DNA of 64,000 bases from Gordonia malaquae NBRC 108250 (GCF_000344135.1 NZ_BAOP01000029.1:1-64000); one strand, 5' to 3'; positions 37,247 through 47,190 are shown, counted from the first letter of the stretch. The notes: generated from the letters alone by a model not told the origin. Numbers and translations: made by a program.

Positions 37247-37873
37247 TCAGTAGACGTCGAACCGCCCGGACAGGACGGCCGTTGCGGGCGGGGGAGAGGC
37301 CGGCGGGTCGTCGAAGGAGACGTCGTCGGACGGGTCGAACGGGTTCGCCGTCTGAGCGAGAGCCTGCGGGCACGCGAACCGCCCGGCCGCGCGACGGGAG
37401 TTGCTCACCGTCAACGTCAATGCGCAGGTCGGCGACGTGTAGTAGACGCCGTCGATCGACACACCGACCGTCGCGTTGATCGGATGGTCGAGCCGCCCGA
37501 GCGGACGAGTGTCAGGGAGTTTGCCGCCCGCCAGGTCGACGGCGCGGAACTCCACCTGGGCGCCGTCGCCGCGTCCACCGGAGAAGTAGTACAGCAGCGA
37601 GTCCGGCGGAACGTCGATGTTCGCGTTGCCCCATTTGGCGAACTGGACGCATCGCTCACCACGGACGTCTCGGACCTTGATGCGAATGGCGCCGCGCGTG
37701 AACCGGAGGTCGTAGCCGAGTCTGTCGATCTTCCCGGTCGGCGTGGGCTCATCGCACTTCTCGGCGGCCAGCGCCTTCGCGGGCCGCGGAGCAGGCGGTT
37801 CGTCGACGGCCGCGTTCGTCGAGCAGCCGGTCAGCAGGAGTGCCGCAGCGACGACCGCAGCGAGACGTCGCAC
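37247..37873 (-). CDS. Secreted lipoprotein of unknown function
   Basis: GTG 37873 gives VRRLAAVVAAALLLTGCS, an ideal lipoprotein signal with lipobox LTGC. The mature part (~185 aa) is beta-rich with Cys at three further positions, probably an extracytoplasmic domain. The family is not recognised. The start lies one base past the stop codon of prfC, so the two are co-transcribed. A longer open frame to 37975 is prfC shadow. Confidence 0.75.
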   Translation of the reverse strand: MRRLAAVVAAALLLTGCSTNAAVDEPPAPRPAKALAAEKCDEPTPTGKIDRLGYDLRFTRGAIRIKVRDVRGERCVQFAKWGNANIDVPPDSLLYYFSGGRGDGAQVEFRAVDLAGGKLPDTRPLGRLDHPINATVGVSIDGVYYTSPTCALTLTVSNSRRAAGRFACPQALAQTANPFDPSDDVSFDDPPASPPPATAVLSGRFDVY

Positions 37874-37874
37874 G

Positions 37875-39488
37875 TCAGTCGGCCGCGGCGACGAGCGGCT
37901 CGAGGTGGAGGTCCTTGTGCTCCTTCTCGATGTACTGCAGGCGCCACTTGTCGCTGAACAGCGCGAGGATCGCACCGTCGCTCCGCGTGAACACCTCGAC
38001 GCCGCGCTGACGATTCAACTCGGCGACACTGGCCTCGTCGGTGCGGCGGGCGAGTGCGTATCCCAGCGGCTCGATGATGGTGTCGACGTTGAACTCGGCC
38101 TTCATGCGAGCCGTGACGACCTCGAACTGCATGGGTCCGACAGCGGCGAGCACCGGCGAGGCGTCGCCGCGGATGTCGTTGCGCAGCACCTGGACCACAC
38201 CTTCGGCATCGAGCTGGTCGATGGCCTTGCGGAACTGCTTGTACTTGTCGGCGGTGGTGACGCGCAGCGACGAGAAATGCTCCGGCGCGAACGACGGGAT
38301 CGGCGGGTACTGGACCTTCGGATCGAGATACAGCGTGTCGCCGGGGGCGAGGGTCATGGCGTTGACCAGACCGACGACGTCCCCGGGGTATGCGGTGTCG
38401 ACGGTGGCGCGATCTCGGCCGAAGACGGCCTGCGCGTACTTGGTCGCGAACGGTTTGCCGGTCTGGGCGTGGTTGACGACCATGCCGCGCTCGAACTCGC
38501 CCGACACGATGCGCATGTATGCGAGCCGGTCGCGGTGCGACGAGTCCATGCCCGCCTGGACCTTGAACACAACCGCGCTGAACGGGTCGGTGACCTCACG
38601 TGCGACGCCGTCGATCGATTCGCGTCCGCGGGGCGGGGGAGCGAACTCGACAAGCGTCTCCAGCAACTGGCGGACGCCGAAGTTCAGCATCGCCGAGGTG
38701 AAGATCATCGGCGACGTCTGACCTGCCAGGAACATCTCCTGGTCGTGGTCCTGGCCGAGTTCGGACAGGAGTTCGCTCTCCTCGGCGGCAGCGGTCCACG
38801 CGTCGCCCTCGGCCTGGGCTGTCGCATCCGCGTCGAGCAGTTCCTCGGGCGCGATCTTGGCGCCGCCCGCGGTGCGCGTGAACTTCACATAGTCACCTGT
38901 GCGACGGTCGAGCAGTCCGCGGAAGTCGCCTGCGATGCCGACGGGCAGGAACATCGGGGTCGGGATCAGACCGATGCGTTCGCTGATCTCGTCGATCAAT
39001 TCCAGCGGCGTCTGACCGGGACGGTCCCACTTGTTGATCACGGTGATCACTGGGATGCCGCGGTGGCGACACACCTGGAACAGCTTCAGCGTCTGCGGCT
39101 CGAGGCCCTTCGCGGCGTCGATCAGCATGACCGCTGCGTCGACGGCGGTCAGCACGCGGTAGGTGTCCTCGGAGAAGTCCGAGTGGCCCGGAGTGTCGAC
39201 CAGGTTGATGACGTGCGGGAAGTCCTTGTCGTCGCCGGTCGCCTCGCACGCGTACTTGAACTGGAGCGCCGTCGAACTGACTGAGATGCCTCGGGCCTTC
39301 TCCATCTCCATCCAGTCGGAGACGGTGGAGCGTCGTCCGCCCTTGCCGTGGACGGCGCCCGCCTCGCTGATCATGCGGGCGTGCAGCGCCAGCGCCTCCG
39401 TCATCGTCGACTTGCCCGCGTCGGGATGGGAGATGATGGCGAACGTACGACGGCGCTTGACTTCGCGCCCGATGACCTCGGAACTCAC
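37875..39488 (-). CDS. prfC: Peptide chain release factor 3
   Basis: RF3 is a GTPase that recycles RF1/RF2 from the ribosome. Motifs: G1 HPDAGKST, G3 DTPGHSDFS, G4 NKWDRPG, and the RF3 C-terminal region FEVVTARMKAEFNVD. The 537-residue length is typical. No other translation gene is nearby. Confidence 0.95.
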   Translation of the reverse strand: MSSEVIGREVKRRRTFAIISHPDAGKSTMTEALALHARMISEAGAVHGKGGRRSTVSDWMEMEKARGISVSSTALQFKYACEATGDDKDFPHVINLVDTPGHSDFSEDTYRVLTAVDAAVMLIDAAKGLEPQTLKLFQVCRHRGIPVITVINKWDRPGQTPLELIDEISERIGLIPTPMFLPVGIAGDFRGLLDRRTGDYVKFTRTAGGAKIAPEELLDADATAQAEGDAWTAAAEESELLSELGQDHDQEMFLAGQTSPMIFTSAMLNFGVRQLLETLVEFAPPPRGRESIDGVAREVTDPFSAVVFKVQAGMDSSHRDRLAYMRIVSGEFERGMVVNHAQTGKPFATKYAQAVFGRDRATVDTAYPGDVVGLVNAMTLAPGDTLYLDPKVQYPPIPSFAPEHFSSLRVTTADKYKQFRKAIDQLDAEGVVQVLRNDIRGDASPVLAAVGPMQFEVVTARMKAEFNVDTIIEPLGYALARRTDEASVAELNRQRGVEVFTRSDGAILALFSDKWRLQYIEKEHKDLHLEPLVAAAD

Positions 39489-39528
39489 CCGTCTACGCTA
39501 TCGGTCCGCAGGCAGTGGCAGCAAAATG

Positions 39529-40548
39529 CTATTCGAAGGGAATCGGGGGCATCGTGACGACCTGGGCGGCGTAGCTGAGGCCTGCGCCGTAGCCGAGCAA
39601 CAGCGCGGTGTCGCCAGGCTTGGCCTGCCCGGTCGACAGCATCTGCTCCATGGCCAACGGAATGGACGCCGCCGACGTGTTGCCGGTGTTCTCGATGTCG
39701 TTGGCGACGCGGGTGGTCTCCGGGAACTTCAGGCTGCGAGCGAGCAGATCGTTGATGCGCGTGTTCGCCTGATGGGGGACGAACACGTCGATCTCGCTGG
39801 CGTCGACCTTCGCCACGTCGAGCGCGCGTTGCGCGGCCTTGCCCATCTCGAACGCCGCCCACCGGAACACCGCGGTTCCCTCGAGACGCAGGTAGGGGCG
39901 TGCCGAGTGATCGTCCTGATCCATGTACGAGATCCAGTCGATGTCCTGGCGGATCGCGTTGAACTGCGTGCCGTCGCTGCCCCACACGACCGGTCCGAGA
40001 CCCTGCTTCTCGCTCGGACCCACGACCACGGCACCTGCACCGTCGCCGAAGATGAAGCAGTTGGTGCGGTCGGTCATGTCCATCGTCACCGACAACTGTT
40101 CGGCGCCGACGACAAGAACGTTGGTCGCGCTGCCGCCGCGGACCATGTCGGAGGCCAGTGAGAGGGCGTACCCGAAGCCTGCGCAGCCGACCGTCACGTC
40201 GAAGGCCGGCACACCGTTGGCGCCGAGCTCGGTCGCGATCTTCACCGCGCCGGCAGGCGTCAGTAGGAGGTGCGTGTTCGTCGCGAGGATCACTGCGTCG
40301 ATGTCCGCAGGCGACAGCAGGGCGTTCGCGATCGCGGTGCGTCCGGCGTTGACGCCCATCTCGACGACCGTCTCGTCGCGCCGAGCGAAGCGACGCGACT
40401 TGATTCCGGTGCGGGTGAAGATCCACTCGTCGGACGAGTCGATGTTCGCGCAGATCTCGTCGTTGGTGACGACGCGTTCGGGCCGGTAGGCGCCGATGCC
40501 GAGCATGGAGATGTTCTTGATGCCGACTGCTTCGTGAAGGTCCACCAT
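39529..40548 (-). CDS. 3-oxoacyl-ACP synthase III family (FabH paralogue 1)
   Basis: A 339-residue ketosynthase III with catalytic Cys in [12 protein letters not shown], His in [10 protein letters not shown] and Asn in [12 protein letters not shown]. It condenses an acyl-CoA starter with malonyl-ACP or forms other acyl transfers. AAGGAG lies just upstream of ATG 40548. It is divergent from the DrrAB-type exporter genes. A second FabH paralogue lies on the far side of that exporter. One may be the housekeeping FabH; sequence alone does not tell which. Confidence 0.87.
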   Translation of the reverse strand: MVDLHEAVGIKNISMLGIGAYRPERVVTNDEICANIDSSDEWIFTRTGIKSRRFARRDETVVEMGVNAGRTAIANALLSPADIDAVILATNTHLLLTPAGAVKIATELGANGVPAFDVTVGCAGFGYALSLASDMVRGGSATNVLVVGAEQLSVTMDMTDRTNCFIFGDGAGAVVVGPSEKQGLGPVVWGSDGTQFNAIRQDIDWISYMDQDDHSARPYLRLEGTAVFRWAAFEMGKAAQRALDVAKVDASEIDVFVPHQANTRINDLLARSLKFPETTRVANDIENTGNTSAASIPLAMEQMLSTGQAKPGDTALLLGYGAGLSYAAQVVTMPPIPFE

Positions 40549-40703
40549 GGGACGACTCCTTCGATCACGGGTGCTTCATCTGTGGGCACAGCTCTTTCCA
40601 CAGTCTCATGTGACCCCGGTTACCCGAAAGTATCGAATGGAATTGTCGGTGCCGTCGGGTAGACACAGAGGACAACCTTCACCATGACAGCGAGAGGCGT
40701 CAC

Positions 40704-41699
40704 ATGATCCATGCCAGAGGTCTGGTCCAGACCTTCACGACAGGCAGAGGGAAACAGGCGAAGGAGGTGCGGGCCGTCGACGGCGTCGATCTCGACATCG
40801 CCGAGGGAGAAGTCGTCGGATTCCTCGGGCCGAACGGCGCAGGCAAGACGACGACCCTGCGAATGCTGACGACACTGCTGCGGCCCACCGCAGGCACCGC
40901 GACGGTGAACGGATACGACGTGCTCACGCAGTCGGTGGATGTCCGCCGCAGCATCGGGTACGTCTCGCAAGCCGGATCGACGTTCTCCCAGGCGCTCGCG
41001 GGCGACGAGGTGAGTGACCACGGACAGCTGTACGGCATGAGCAGGCGAGACGCCGTCGCCCGCGGCAAGCAGCTCTTCGAGGAGCTTCAACTCGACGGAC
41101 TCTGGGATCGCATGCCCAAGAACATGTCCGGTGGACAGAAACGTCGCCTCGACATCGTGATGGGGCTGATCCACGACCCGACGCTCGTCTTCCTCGACGA
41201 ACCGACCACCGGCCTCGATCCGCAGGCGCGAGCCAACCTGTGGGAGCACATCTCGAAACTCCGGACCGACCGGGGTGCGACGGTCTTCCTCACCACGCAC
41301 TACCTCGACGAGGCAGACGCGCTGTCCGACCGGATCCTCATCATCGACAACGGGCGCATCGTCGCCGCCGACACTCCCGACAACCTGAAATCGCAGGTGT
41401 CGGGCGACCTCGTCCGACTCGAGTTCGACGACACCGCACACGTGCCGGGTGTCGCTCAACTGCTCGACGGTGTCGGCTCGGACGTGGTGGTGGACGGCGG
41501 CGCAGTCAGCGCTCGTGTCCGTGGCTCGGCGCGGATCGTGCCGGGACTGCTCCGCGACCTCGAATCGCGTGGCGCGACGCTCGACTCGATCGAGATCGTC
41601 AAACCCACCCTCGACGACGTGTTCCTCACCCTCACCGGGCGGTCGTTGCGCGACGAGACGTCCACACCCGACGCTGCAGACCAGGAGACCGCACAATGA
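40704..41699 (+). CDS. ABC exporter ATPase, DrrA type
   Basis: The 331-residue ATPase has Walker A GPNGAGKTTTLRML, signature MSGGQKRRLDIVMG, Walker B LVFLDEPTTGLD and the DrrA-type C-terminal extension (PTLDDVFLTLTGRSLRD). It powers export of a drug or lipid together with the downstream permease, whose ATG overlaps its stop by 4 bp. Confidence 0.9.
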   Translation: MIHARGLVQTFTTGRGKQAKEVRAVDGVDLDIAEGEVVGFLGPNGAGKTTTLRMLTTLLRPTAGTATVNGYDVLTQSVDVRRSIGYVSQAGSTFSQALAGDEVSDHGQLYGMSRRDAVARGKQLFEELQLDGLWDRMPKNMSGGQKRRLDIVMGLIHDPTLVFLDEPTTGLDPQARANLWEHISKLRTDRGATVFLTTHYLDEADALSDRILIIDNGRIVAADTPDNLKSQVSGDLVRLEFDDTAHVPGVAQLLDGVGSDVVVDGGAVSARVRGSARIVPGLLRDLESRGATLDSIEIVKPTLDDVFLTLTGRSLRDETSTPDAADQETAQ

Positions 41700-42457
41700 G
41701 TTTCTTCACCGAGTCGTACATCGTCTTCCGTCGTCAGTTGCGGATGAACTTGCGCAACCCGGCGTGGGTCCTGATCGGCATCATGCAGCCGGTGATGTAT
41801 CTGGTCTTGTTCGGACCGCTTCTGAAACCGTTGGTGGCTCAGTTCCCGGGCGCAGGCGACAACGCGTACACGTTCTTCGTCCCGGGCCTGCTGGTGCAGC
41901 TCGGGATCTTCGGTGCGATGTTCGCCGGTTTCAGCCTCATCGGCGAGTGGCGTGAAGGCGTCATCGAGGCCGAACGGGTGACTCCGGCCAGCCGTACGGC
42001 GCTGCTGTTCGGCCGAATTCTGCGTGACCTCCTGCAACTGCTGGTGCAGGCGTTGATCCTCGTGGGTCTCGGTTACGCGATGGGAATGCGTGGTCCGGTC
42101 GGCGGAGTGATCGTCGGACTGGTCATCACCCTCCTCGTCGGCGGAGCGTGCGCCGCCGCGTCGAACGCTCTCGCGCTGACCACCAAGAGCGAAGACGTGA
42201 TGGCGCCCGTGATCAACATGGTGATGATGCCGATCCTGTTGCTCTCGGGCATCCTGCTCCCGATGACGATCGGCCCCGATTGGCTCAAGCGAGTCAGCGA
42301 CTTCATCCCGTTCCGCTGGATCACCGATGCCGTGCGCAGTTCGTTCCTCGGCGATGTGCTGACGACGCAGGTTCTCTGGGGACTCCTTGCGTCCGTCGTC
42401 CTCAGCGCTCTCGCCGGCTGGTGGGGGACGTCAGTGTTCCGCAAGGAGAACGCCTGA
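41696..42457 (+). CDS. ABC-2 exporter permease, DrrB type
   Basis: The 253-residue permease has six membrane segments of the ABC-2 type, beginning MSFFTESYIVFRRQLRMNLR and including PVMYLVLFGPLLKP and FIPFRWITDAVR near the end. It pairs with the upstream ATPase. It is followed by a large imperfect inverted repeat that probably terminates transcription. Confidence 0.88.
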   Translation: MSFFTESYIVFRRQLRMNLRNPAWVLIGIMQPVMYLVLFGPLLKPLVAQFPGAGDNAYTFFVPGLLVQLGIFGAMFAGFSLIGEWREGVIEAERVTPASRTALLFGRILRDLLQLLVQALILVGLGYAMGMRGPVGGVIVGLVITLLVGGACAAASNALALTTKSEDVMAPVINMVMMPILLLSGILLPMTIGPDWLKRVSDFIPFRWITDAVRSSFLGDVLTTQVLWGLLASVVLSALAGWWGTSVFRKENA

Positions 42458-42463
42458 CCTCTG

Positions 42464-42602
42464 CCTTTCGACTCCCTGCGCTCACGGACGACGGCCTTTC
42501 GACTCGCTTCGCTCGCTCAAGGAGCAGGGAAATCGCCGCTCCTCCTGCATATTCAGCGGGACGCGACCTACTGCTCCTTGAGTGCCGCAGCGAGTCGAAA
42601 GG
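42464..42602. repeat. Dispersed palindromic repeat, likely terminator
   Basis: Left arm 42495-42529 (CCTTTCGACTCGCTTCGCTC...) and right arm 42567-42602 are ~35-bp imperfect complements. A third, truncated copy of the same unit (CCTTTCGACTCCCTGCGCTC) is at 42464-42487. The unit looks like a REP-type extragenic repeat. It separates the convergent permease and FabH genes. Confidence 0.75.
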
Positions 42603-42607
42603 TCCGC

Positions 42608-43726
42608 TCAGCTGATGCGGAGGTGCTTTGCGAGGGGGCCGGGGACGGCGTCGTCGAGGCCGTCGAAGCTGGTCACCTTCGGTGCCGGGGGCATCGTGAC
42701 GACGCCGCCCGCATAGGAGAGGCCTGCGCCGAATCCGAGGATCAGAGCGGTCTGGCCGCCCTGAGCCTTTCCGGTTGCGAGCATCTCCTCCATGGCGAGC
42801 GGGATCGACGCGGCCGACGTGTTGCCGGTGTTCTCGATGTCATTGGCCATCGGCAGATCGTCCGGGAACCCGAGGTTCTTCTTCATCAGCTCGTTGATGC
42901 GTGCGTTCGCCTGATGGGGGATGAAGACCTCGATGTCGTCGACACCCGCGCCCGACTCGGTGAGCATCGTGGTCAATGCCTTGGGGAGAGTGATCGCGGC
43001 CCAGCGGAACACGCGGGGACCCTCCATGCTGATCACCAGACGTCCAACGGGGTCGGTCTCGGGATCCTTGCCCTGGTACTCCACGGCACGAGCCATGTAC
43101 TCGACGGTGTCGCGGTTCTGGCTGATCGCCTCCGCGTTGTCGCCGTCGCTTCCGGACACCATCGGGGAGATGCCGTTCACGTCACTCGGGCCGACGACCA
43201 CCGCGCCCGCACCGTCACCGAAGATGAAGCCGGTGCCGCGGTCGGTCACGTCGAGGCCGACGGACATCGTCTCCGCGCCGATGACGACCACATAGTTCGC
43301 GCTGCCTGCGCGGATGGCGTCGGCGGCGACGCCGAGTGCGTATCCGAAGCCGCCGCATCCGGCGGAGACGTCGAACGCGGAGATGCCGTTGATGCCGATG
43401 TCGGAGGCGATGATCGGCGCGCCGTGGGGCACGTTGTAGGGCCAGCTGCTCGCCGCGAGGATCAGCATGTCGATCTTCTCGCGGTCGACTCCGGAGTTGA
43501 TGATCGCGCGCTCGGCTGCGGCGGCCGACATCGACCGCATCGTCTCGTCGCCGCTGATCCACCGGCGGTTGTGGATGCCGCTGCGCTCGAAGATCCACTG
43601 GTCCGACGAGTCGAGCACGGTGCACAGTTCGTCGTTGGTCACGAGCCGCTTGGGTCGGTACGCGCCGATGCCGAGCATCGCCACATTCGGATGTCCCGAG
43701 GGTGTCACCAGGGTCGCCACGTGCAT
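42608..43726 (-). CDS. 3-oxoacyl-ACP synthase III family (FabH paralogue 2)
   Basis: A 372-residue ketosynthase III with catalytic Cys in DVSAGCGGFGYAL, His in PHQANARINE and Asn in [12 protein letters not shown]. It is clearly paralogous to the FabH gene at 39529 but ~30 residues longer at both ends. AGAAGGACG precedes ATG 43726. The pair flanking an exporter suggests a small biosynthesis/export locus or a past duplication. Confidence 0.87.
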   Translation of the reverse strand: MHVATLVTPSGHPNVAMLGIGAYRPKRLVTNDELCTVLDSSDQWIFERSGIHNRRWISGDETMRSMSAAAAERAIINSGVDREKIDMLILAASSWPYNVPHGAPIIASDIGINGISAFDVSAGCGGFGYALGVAADAIRAGSANYVVVIGAETMSVGLDVTDRGTGFIFGDGAGAVVVGPSDVNGISPMVSGSDGDNAEAISQNRDTVEYMARAVEYQGKDPETDPVGRLVISMEGPRVFRWAAITLPKALTTMLTESGAGVDDIEVFIPHQANARINELMKKNLGFPDDLPMANDIENTGNTSAASIPLAMEEMLATGKAQGGQTALILGFGAGLSYAGGVVTMPPAPKVTSFDGLDDAVPGPLAKHLRIS

Positions 43727-43777
43727 CGTCCTTCTGTAGAGCGCAGGGTTGTCGTCTGTCCGGTCGAACGCCGACCG

Positions 43778-45055
43778 TCAGGTGGAACTGATTCTAGTGA
43801 CTGCCGGAACCTTGCGGGCACCCAGAGTCACCAGAGCGCCGACGATCGACAACACGAAGCCCATGAAGAACACCAACCAGAAGCCGCCGACGAGCGACAC
43901 CAGGCCGGCACCGAGCACCGGTCCGACGAGTTGGCCGAGCGCTGCGGTGGTGTTGACGATGCCGAGATCGCGACCGTGGTCGTCTTCGTGGGGCAGTAGG
44001 TCGGTGGCGTACGCGAGACCGGCTGTCGAGAACGCGCCGTAGCCGACGCCCATGAATGCGGCGCCGATCATCGTCGCCGTGAACGTCGGGCTGATCACGA
44101 TGATCAGACCCGACAGCGACTGGATGAGAGCCGACACGATCGTCAGGCCACGACGATCCCATCCGCGGTCGGCGAGCGAACCGGAGACGATCGACGCGAT
44201 CACCACGAACACCGTGTACACCACGACGAGGAGGATCAGGTTTCCCTCGGCCGTGTCTTTGTCCTGGTCTAGCCCGTACAGGAGGAAGAACAGGAACAGT
44301 GACGTGCCGAGCGCGTTGCCGACGTTGGCGATGAAACGCCCGGCCAGCATCCACGAGAAGTCCTTGTCTCGCAACGAATCCCATCGGCCGCGATCGGGGT
44401 CGAGCGAGTTCTGCGCGGCGAGGTGGTCGACGGGCGGGTCGGGCAGCCGCAAGGTGGCCCACGTTCCGACGACAGTGATGAGGACGGCGAGGATCAGGTA
44501 CCCGGCCCACGGGTCGAGACCGAGGCTGCCGATCACGCCCACGCCGACAACGATGCCCAGGGCCTGCGATGCGCCGACCGCGGCGGATGCGGAGCCGCGC
44601 TGGTCGTCGGGCAGTTGGTCGGCGATCAGGGCGGTGAACGACGCCGACGCCACGCCGACACCGATGCACACGCCGATCCATGCGCCGCCGATGACCCAGG
44701 TGGAGTGCGTGATGCCGACGAGCACGAGGAACACTGCCATCAGCCAGGTGCCGATCAGCGACCACACGCGTCGTCGTCCGCCGAGCCACTCAGGCAGACG
44801 AGAACTGTCGGTGCGGTCCGACCACGCTCCCGCGAGCGGACCTGCGATGACGCCTGCGAGGCCGCCCGCGCCGAGGATCAGGCCCGAGATGACCACGGTG
44901 TGGATCCACTCGTCGCCGCCCTGCGAGTTCTCCTGGTCGAGCTGAAGGGGCAGCAGCAGTTGCAGCGGCGTCAGCTGAACCATCCAGATGACGAGCCAGG
45001 CGACCGTGAACAGGGTCAGCCAACGGCGGCTGCCCGCCTTCATTGCAGTGCTCAC
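43778..45055 (-). CDS. MFS transporter beside beta-glucosidase
   Basis: A 425-residue carrier with about 12 membrane segments, including GPLAGAWSDRTDS and GSLADRGWDRRGL, the motif-A-like loops. GTG 45055 (VSTAMKAGSRRW) overlaps the stop of the beta-glucosidase gene by 4 bp; the longer open frame is beta-glucosidase shadow. Co-translation with a GH1 enzyme suggests it imports beta-glucosides such as cellobiose, or exports sugar. Confidence 0.82.
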   Translation of the reverse strand: MSTAMKAGSRRWLTLFTVAWLVIWMVQLTPLQLLLPLQLDQENSQGGDEWIHTVVISGLILGAGGLAGVIAGPLAGAWSDRTDSSRLPEWLGGRRRVWSLIGTWLMAVFLVLVGITHSTWVIGGAWIGVCIGVGVASASFTALIADQLPDDQRGSASAAVGASQALGIVVGVGVIGSLGLDPWAGYLILAVLITVVGTWATLRLPDPPVDHLAAQNSLDPDRGRWDSLRDKDFSWMLAGRFIANVGNALGTSLFLFFLLYGLDQDKDTAEGNLILLVVVYTVFVVIASIVSGSLADRGWDRRGLTIVSALIQSLSGLIIVISPTFTATMIGAAFMGVGYGAFSTAGLAYATDLLPHEDDHGRDLGIVNTTAALGQLVGPVLGAGLVSLVGGFWLVFFMGFVLSIVGALVTLGARKVPAVTRISST

Positions 45056-46407
45056 TTGCGATTCTCCGCGATCACTCGGCGATACCAGTCGTACGACGCC
45101 TTGGGCGTGCGCTTCGCGGTCTCGAAATCGACGTGGGTGAGACCGAAACGCTGGGTGTAGCCGTCGGCCCATTCGAAATTGTCCAGCAGCGACCAGACGG
45201 TGTACTCCTCGATGTTCACCCCGGCGCTCATCGCTTCGCCCACGGCACGGATATGACCGTCGATGTACGCGATGCGGTCGACATCGTCGATTCCCCCGTC
45301 CGCTGTGTCCGGTTCAGGGAATGACGCCCCGTTCTCACTGATCACGATGGGCGGCAAGTTCGGGTAGCGGCCGGCGAGGTCGATCAGCAGGTCGCGCAGC
45401 GAGTCGGGTTTGATTCCCCAATCGGCGCCGAAACCGGTGGTCGGGACGCCGGGTGTCGGCACGATCTCGAATGGGATGGGGATGTCCGGCGCGGTCGCGA
45501 CAACGGTGGTCGGGTTGTAGTAGTTGACGGCGTAGAAGTCGGGTCGGGTGGCGATGATCTCCATGTCGCCGTCGCGGATCGGCAGGTCCACGTCGCCGTA
45601 TGCCGACATGTCCGGGTACTCGCCGGTCAACACGGGATCGGCGAAGAGTCGGTTGTGCAGTGCGTCGTATGCGACCGCGGCCGCCCGGTCGGCATCGGAG
45701 TCGGTGAGCGGATAGACGTGTGTGTGATTGTTCGCGACGCCCACGGCGGTGGCGCCGTGTTCGCGGAACACACGCGTCGCGTGACCGTGTGCCAGCAACT
45801 GGTGATGGGCGGTGGGGATGGCGTCGAACAGGAGGAATTCGCCGGGCGCGAGTTCTCCGACCGCGTATCCCTGCAGTGTTGTCATTGCGGGCTCGTTGAC
45901 GGTGTACCAGTTCGTCACGCGGTCGCCGAGGCGTTCGGCGACGATGCCTGCGTAGTCGGTGAACCGTTCGACCACGTCGCGACCTGTCCAGCCTCCCGCG
46001 TCGTGCAGGGGAACGGGCAGGTCCCAGTGGTACAGGGTGGGGAACGGAGTGACGCCCGCTTCGAGCAGGTCGTCGACCAGCCGTGAGTAGTAGTCGAGGC
46101 CTGCGCTGTTGGCCGCCCCGGTTCCGTCCGGCTGGATGCGCGTCCACGAGATGGAGAAGCGGTAGCGATCGAGTCCGAGCCCCTTGGCCAGCGCGACGTC
46201 CTCGGTCCAGCGGTGGTAACTGTCGGCGCCTGGCTCGGCGGTGGAGCCGTCCTTCACCTTGCCGGGGGTGTCGACCCAGGTGTCCCAGACGGAGCGTCCG
46301 CGGTCGCCTTCGGTGCGGGCGCCTTCGATCTGGAAGGCTGCGGTGGCGGACGACCAACGGATGCGTCCGGGCAGCGTGGGCAGGTCGGGTGGGGTGGCGC
46401 TCGACAT
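45052..46407 (-). CDS. GH1 beta-glucosidase
   Basis: A 451-residue family 1 glycosidase. The acid/base Glu is in NWYTVNEPAMTT, the nucleophile Glu in PIVISENGASF, and WSLLDNFEWADGYTQRFG gives the C-terminal aglycone region. There is no signal peptide, so it acts on imported sugars. It is the first gene of a two-gene operon with the MFS transporter. The upstream region has two inverted repeats that may bind a sugar-responsive repressor. Confidence 0.93.
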   Translation of the reverse strand: MSSATPPDLPTLPGRIRWSSATAAFQIEGARTEGDRGRSVWDTWVDTPGKVKDGSTAEPGADSYHRWTEDVALAKGLGLDRYRFSISWTRIQPDGTGAANSAGLDYYSRLVDDLLEAGVTPFPTLYHWDLPVPLHDAGGWTGRDVVERFTDYAGIVAERLGDRVTNWYTVNEPAMTTLQGYAVGELAPGEFLLFDAIPTAHHQLLAHGHATRVFREHGATAVGVANNHTHVYPLTDSDADRAAAVAYDALHNRLFADPVLTGEYPDMSAYGDVDLPIRDGDMEIIATRPDFYAVNYYNPTTVVATAPDIPIPFEIVPTPGVPTTGFGADWGIKPDSLRDLLIDLAGRYPNLPPIVISENGASFPEPDTADGGIDDVDRIAYIDGHIRAVGEAMSAGVNIEEYTVWSLLDNFEWADGYTQRFGLTHVDFETAKRTPKASYDWYRRVIAENRK

Positions 46408-46440
46408 GGGCGGCTGTCTCCTGAGTCCTCAGTCACTAGT

Positions 46441-46503
46441 GGATCATTCGATCCAGTTCGTGAATGCTAGCCCAGATGGGTCCCTCGTGACGAGCGTCAC
46501 GAG
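46441..46503. promoter_or_regulatory. Candidate operators upstream of the beta-glucosidase operon
   Basis: Two perfect inverted repeats: GGATC-ATTC-GATCC at 46441-46454 and CTCGTGAC-GAGC-GTCACGAG at 46484-46503, the latter of LacI-operator size. They lie 34-96 bp upstream of the gene. Confidence 0.45.
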
Positions 46504-46548
46504 ATTCATGCCGGTGAGGCGCGTACGACTATCACCGTGAAACGACTT

Positions 46549-46588
46549 CGGCACCCGAACCGCGGCCGGCCGCCGGGTTCGGGTGCCG
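46549..46588 (-). terminator. Terminator of the rplY-pth operon
   Basis: Perfect 13-bp arms CGGCACCCGAACC/GGTTCGGGTGCCG with a 14-nt loop lie 20 bp beyond the pth stop. Confidence 0.8.
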
Positions 46589-46607
46589 ACGTGTAATCAG
46601 TGGGCGG

Positions 46608-47174
46608 TCACCATGCGTGGACGGTGTTCTGTGCCCCTTCGAGTCCGTTCTGGACGAGCAGTTCGGCTGCGTCCACGCCGTTCGCGATGAGGAGTTCCAC
46701 GTCGCTCTTCGCGGCCGACGGAAACGGCTTGAGCACAAAATCCGCGGGGTCCTGGCGGCCGGGTGGACGGCCGATGCCGAGACGGACGCGGAGGTAGTCA
46801 CGCGTGCCGACGGCTGAGGTGATGGACCGGAGTCCGTTGTGGCCGCCTTCTCCGCCGCCCTGTTTGAGTCGGACCTGACCGAAGTCGATGTCCAACTCGT
46901 CGTGCAAGACGATGAGGTCGGCGGGGGCCACCGAATAATAGGCGGCGAGCGGGCCGATCTGGCGGCCCGTCACGTTCATGTACGCCCGTGCTTTCGCGAC
47001 GAGGACGGGCTCTCCGCCGATGCGGACGGTCGCCGTCTCGGCGCCGGAGCGCTTGTGAACGGAGAACTTCTCTCCATACGAGAAGACCAGGCTGTCGGCG
47101 ACCATTGCGCCGATGTTGTGCCTGGTCTTCTCGTAGGAGGGACCGGGGTTACCCAGTCCGACAATCAGTTTCAC
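46608..47174 (-). CDS. pth: Peptidyl-tRNA hydrolase
   Basis: Pth releases peptides from prematurely dropped peptidyl-tRNA. It starts [20 protein letters not shown] with catalytic His in RHNIG, plus [31 protein letters not shown] and [12 protein letters not shown]. Length is 188 aa. It lies 16 bp after rplY, the standard actinobacterial order. Confidence 0.95.
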   Translation of the reverse strand: MKLIVGLGNPGPSYEKTRHNIGAMVADSLVFSYGEKFSVHKRSGAETATVRIGGEPVLVAKARAYMNVTGRQIGPLAAYYSVAPADLIVLHDELDIDFGQVRLKQGGGEGGHNGLRSITSAVGTRDYLRVRLGIGRPPGRQDPADFVLKPFPSAAKSDVELLIANGVDAAELLVQNGLEGAQNTVHAW

Positions 47175-47190
47175 TGATGAAGCGGCAGAA

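Noticed and set aside
37875-39488. Tetracycline-resistance (TetM/TetO) GTPase
   Set aside because: Motifs and C-terminal region match RF3; length is too short for the TetM group.
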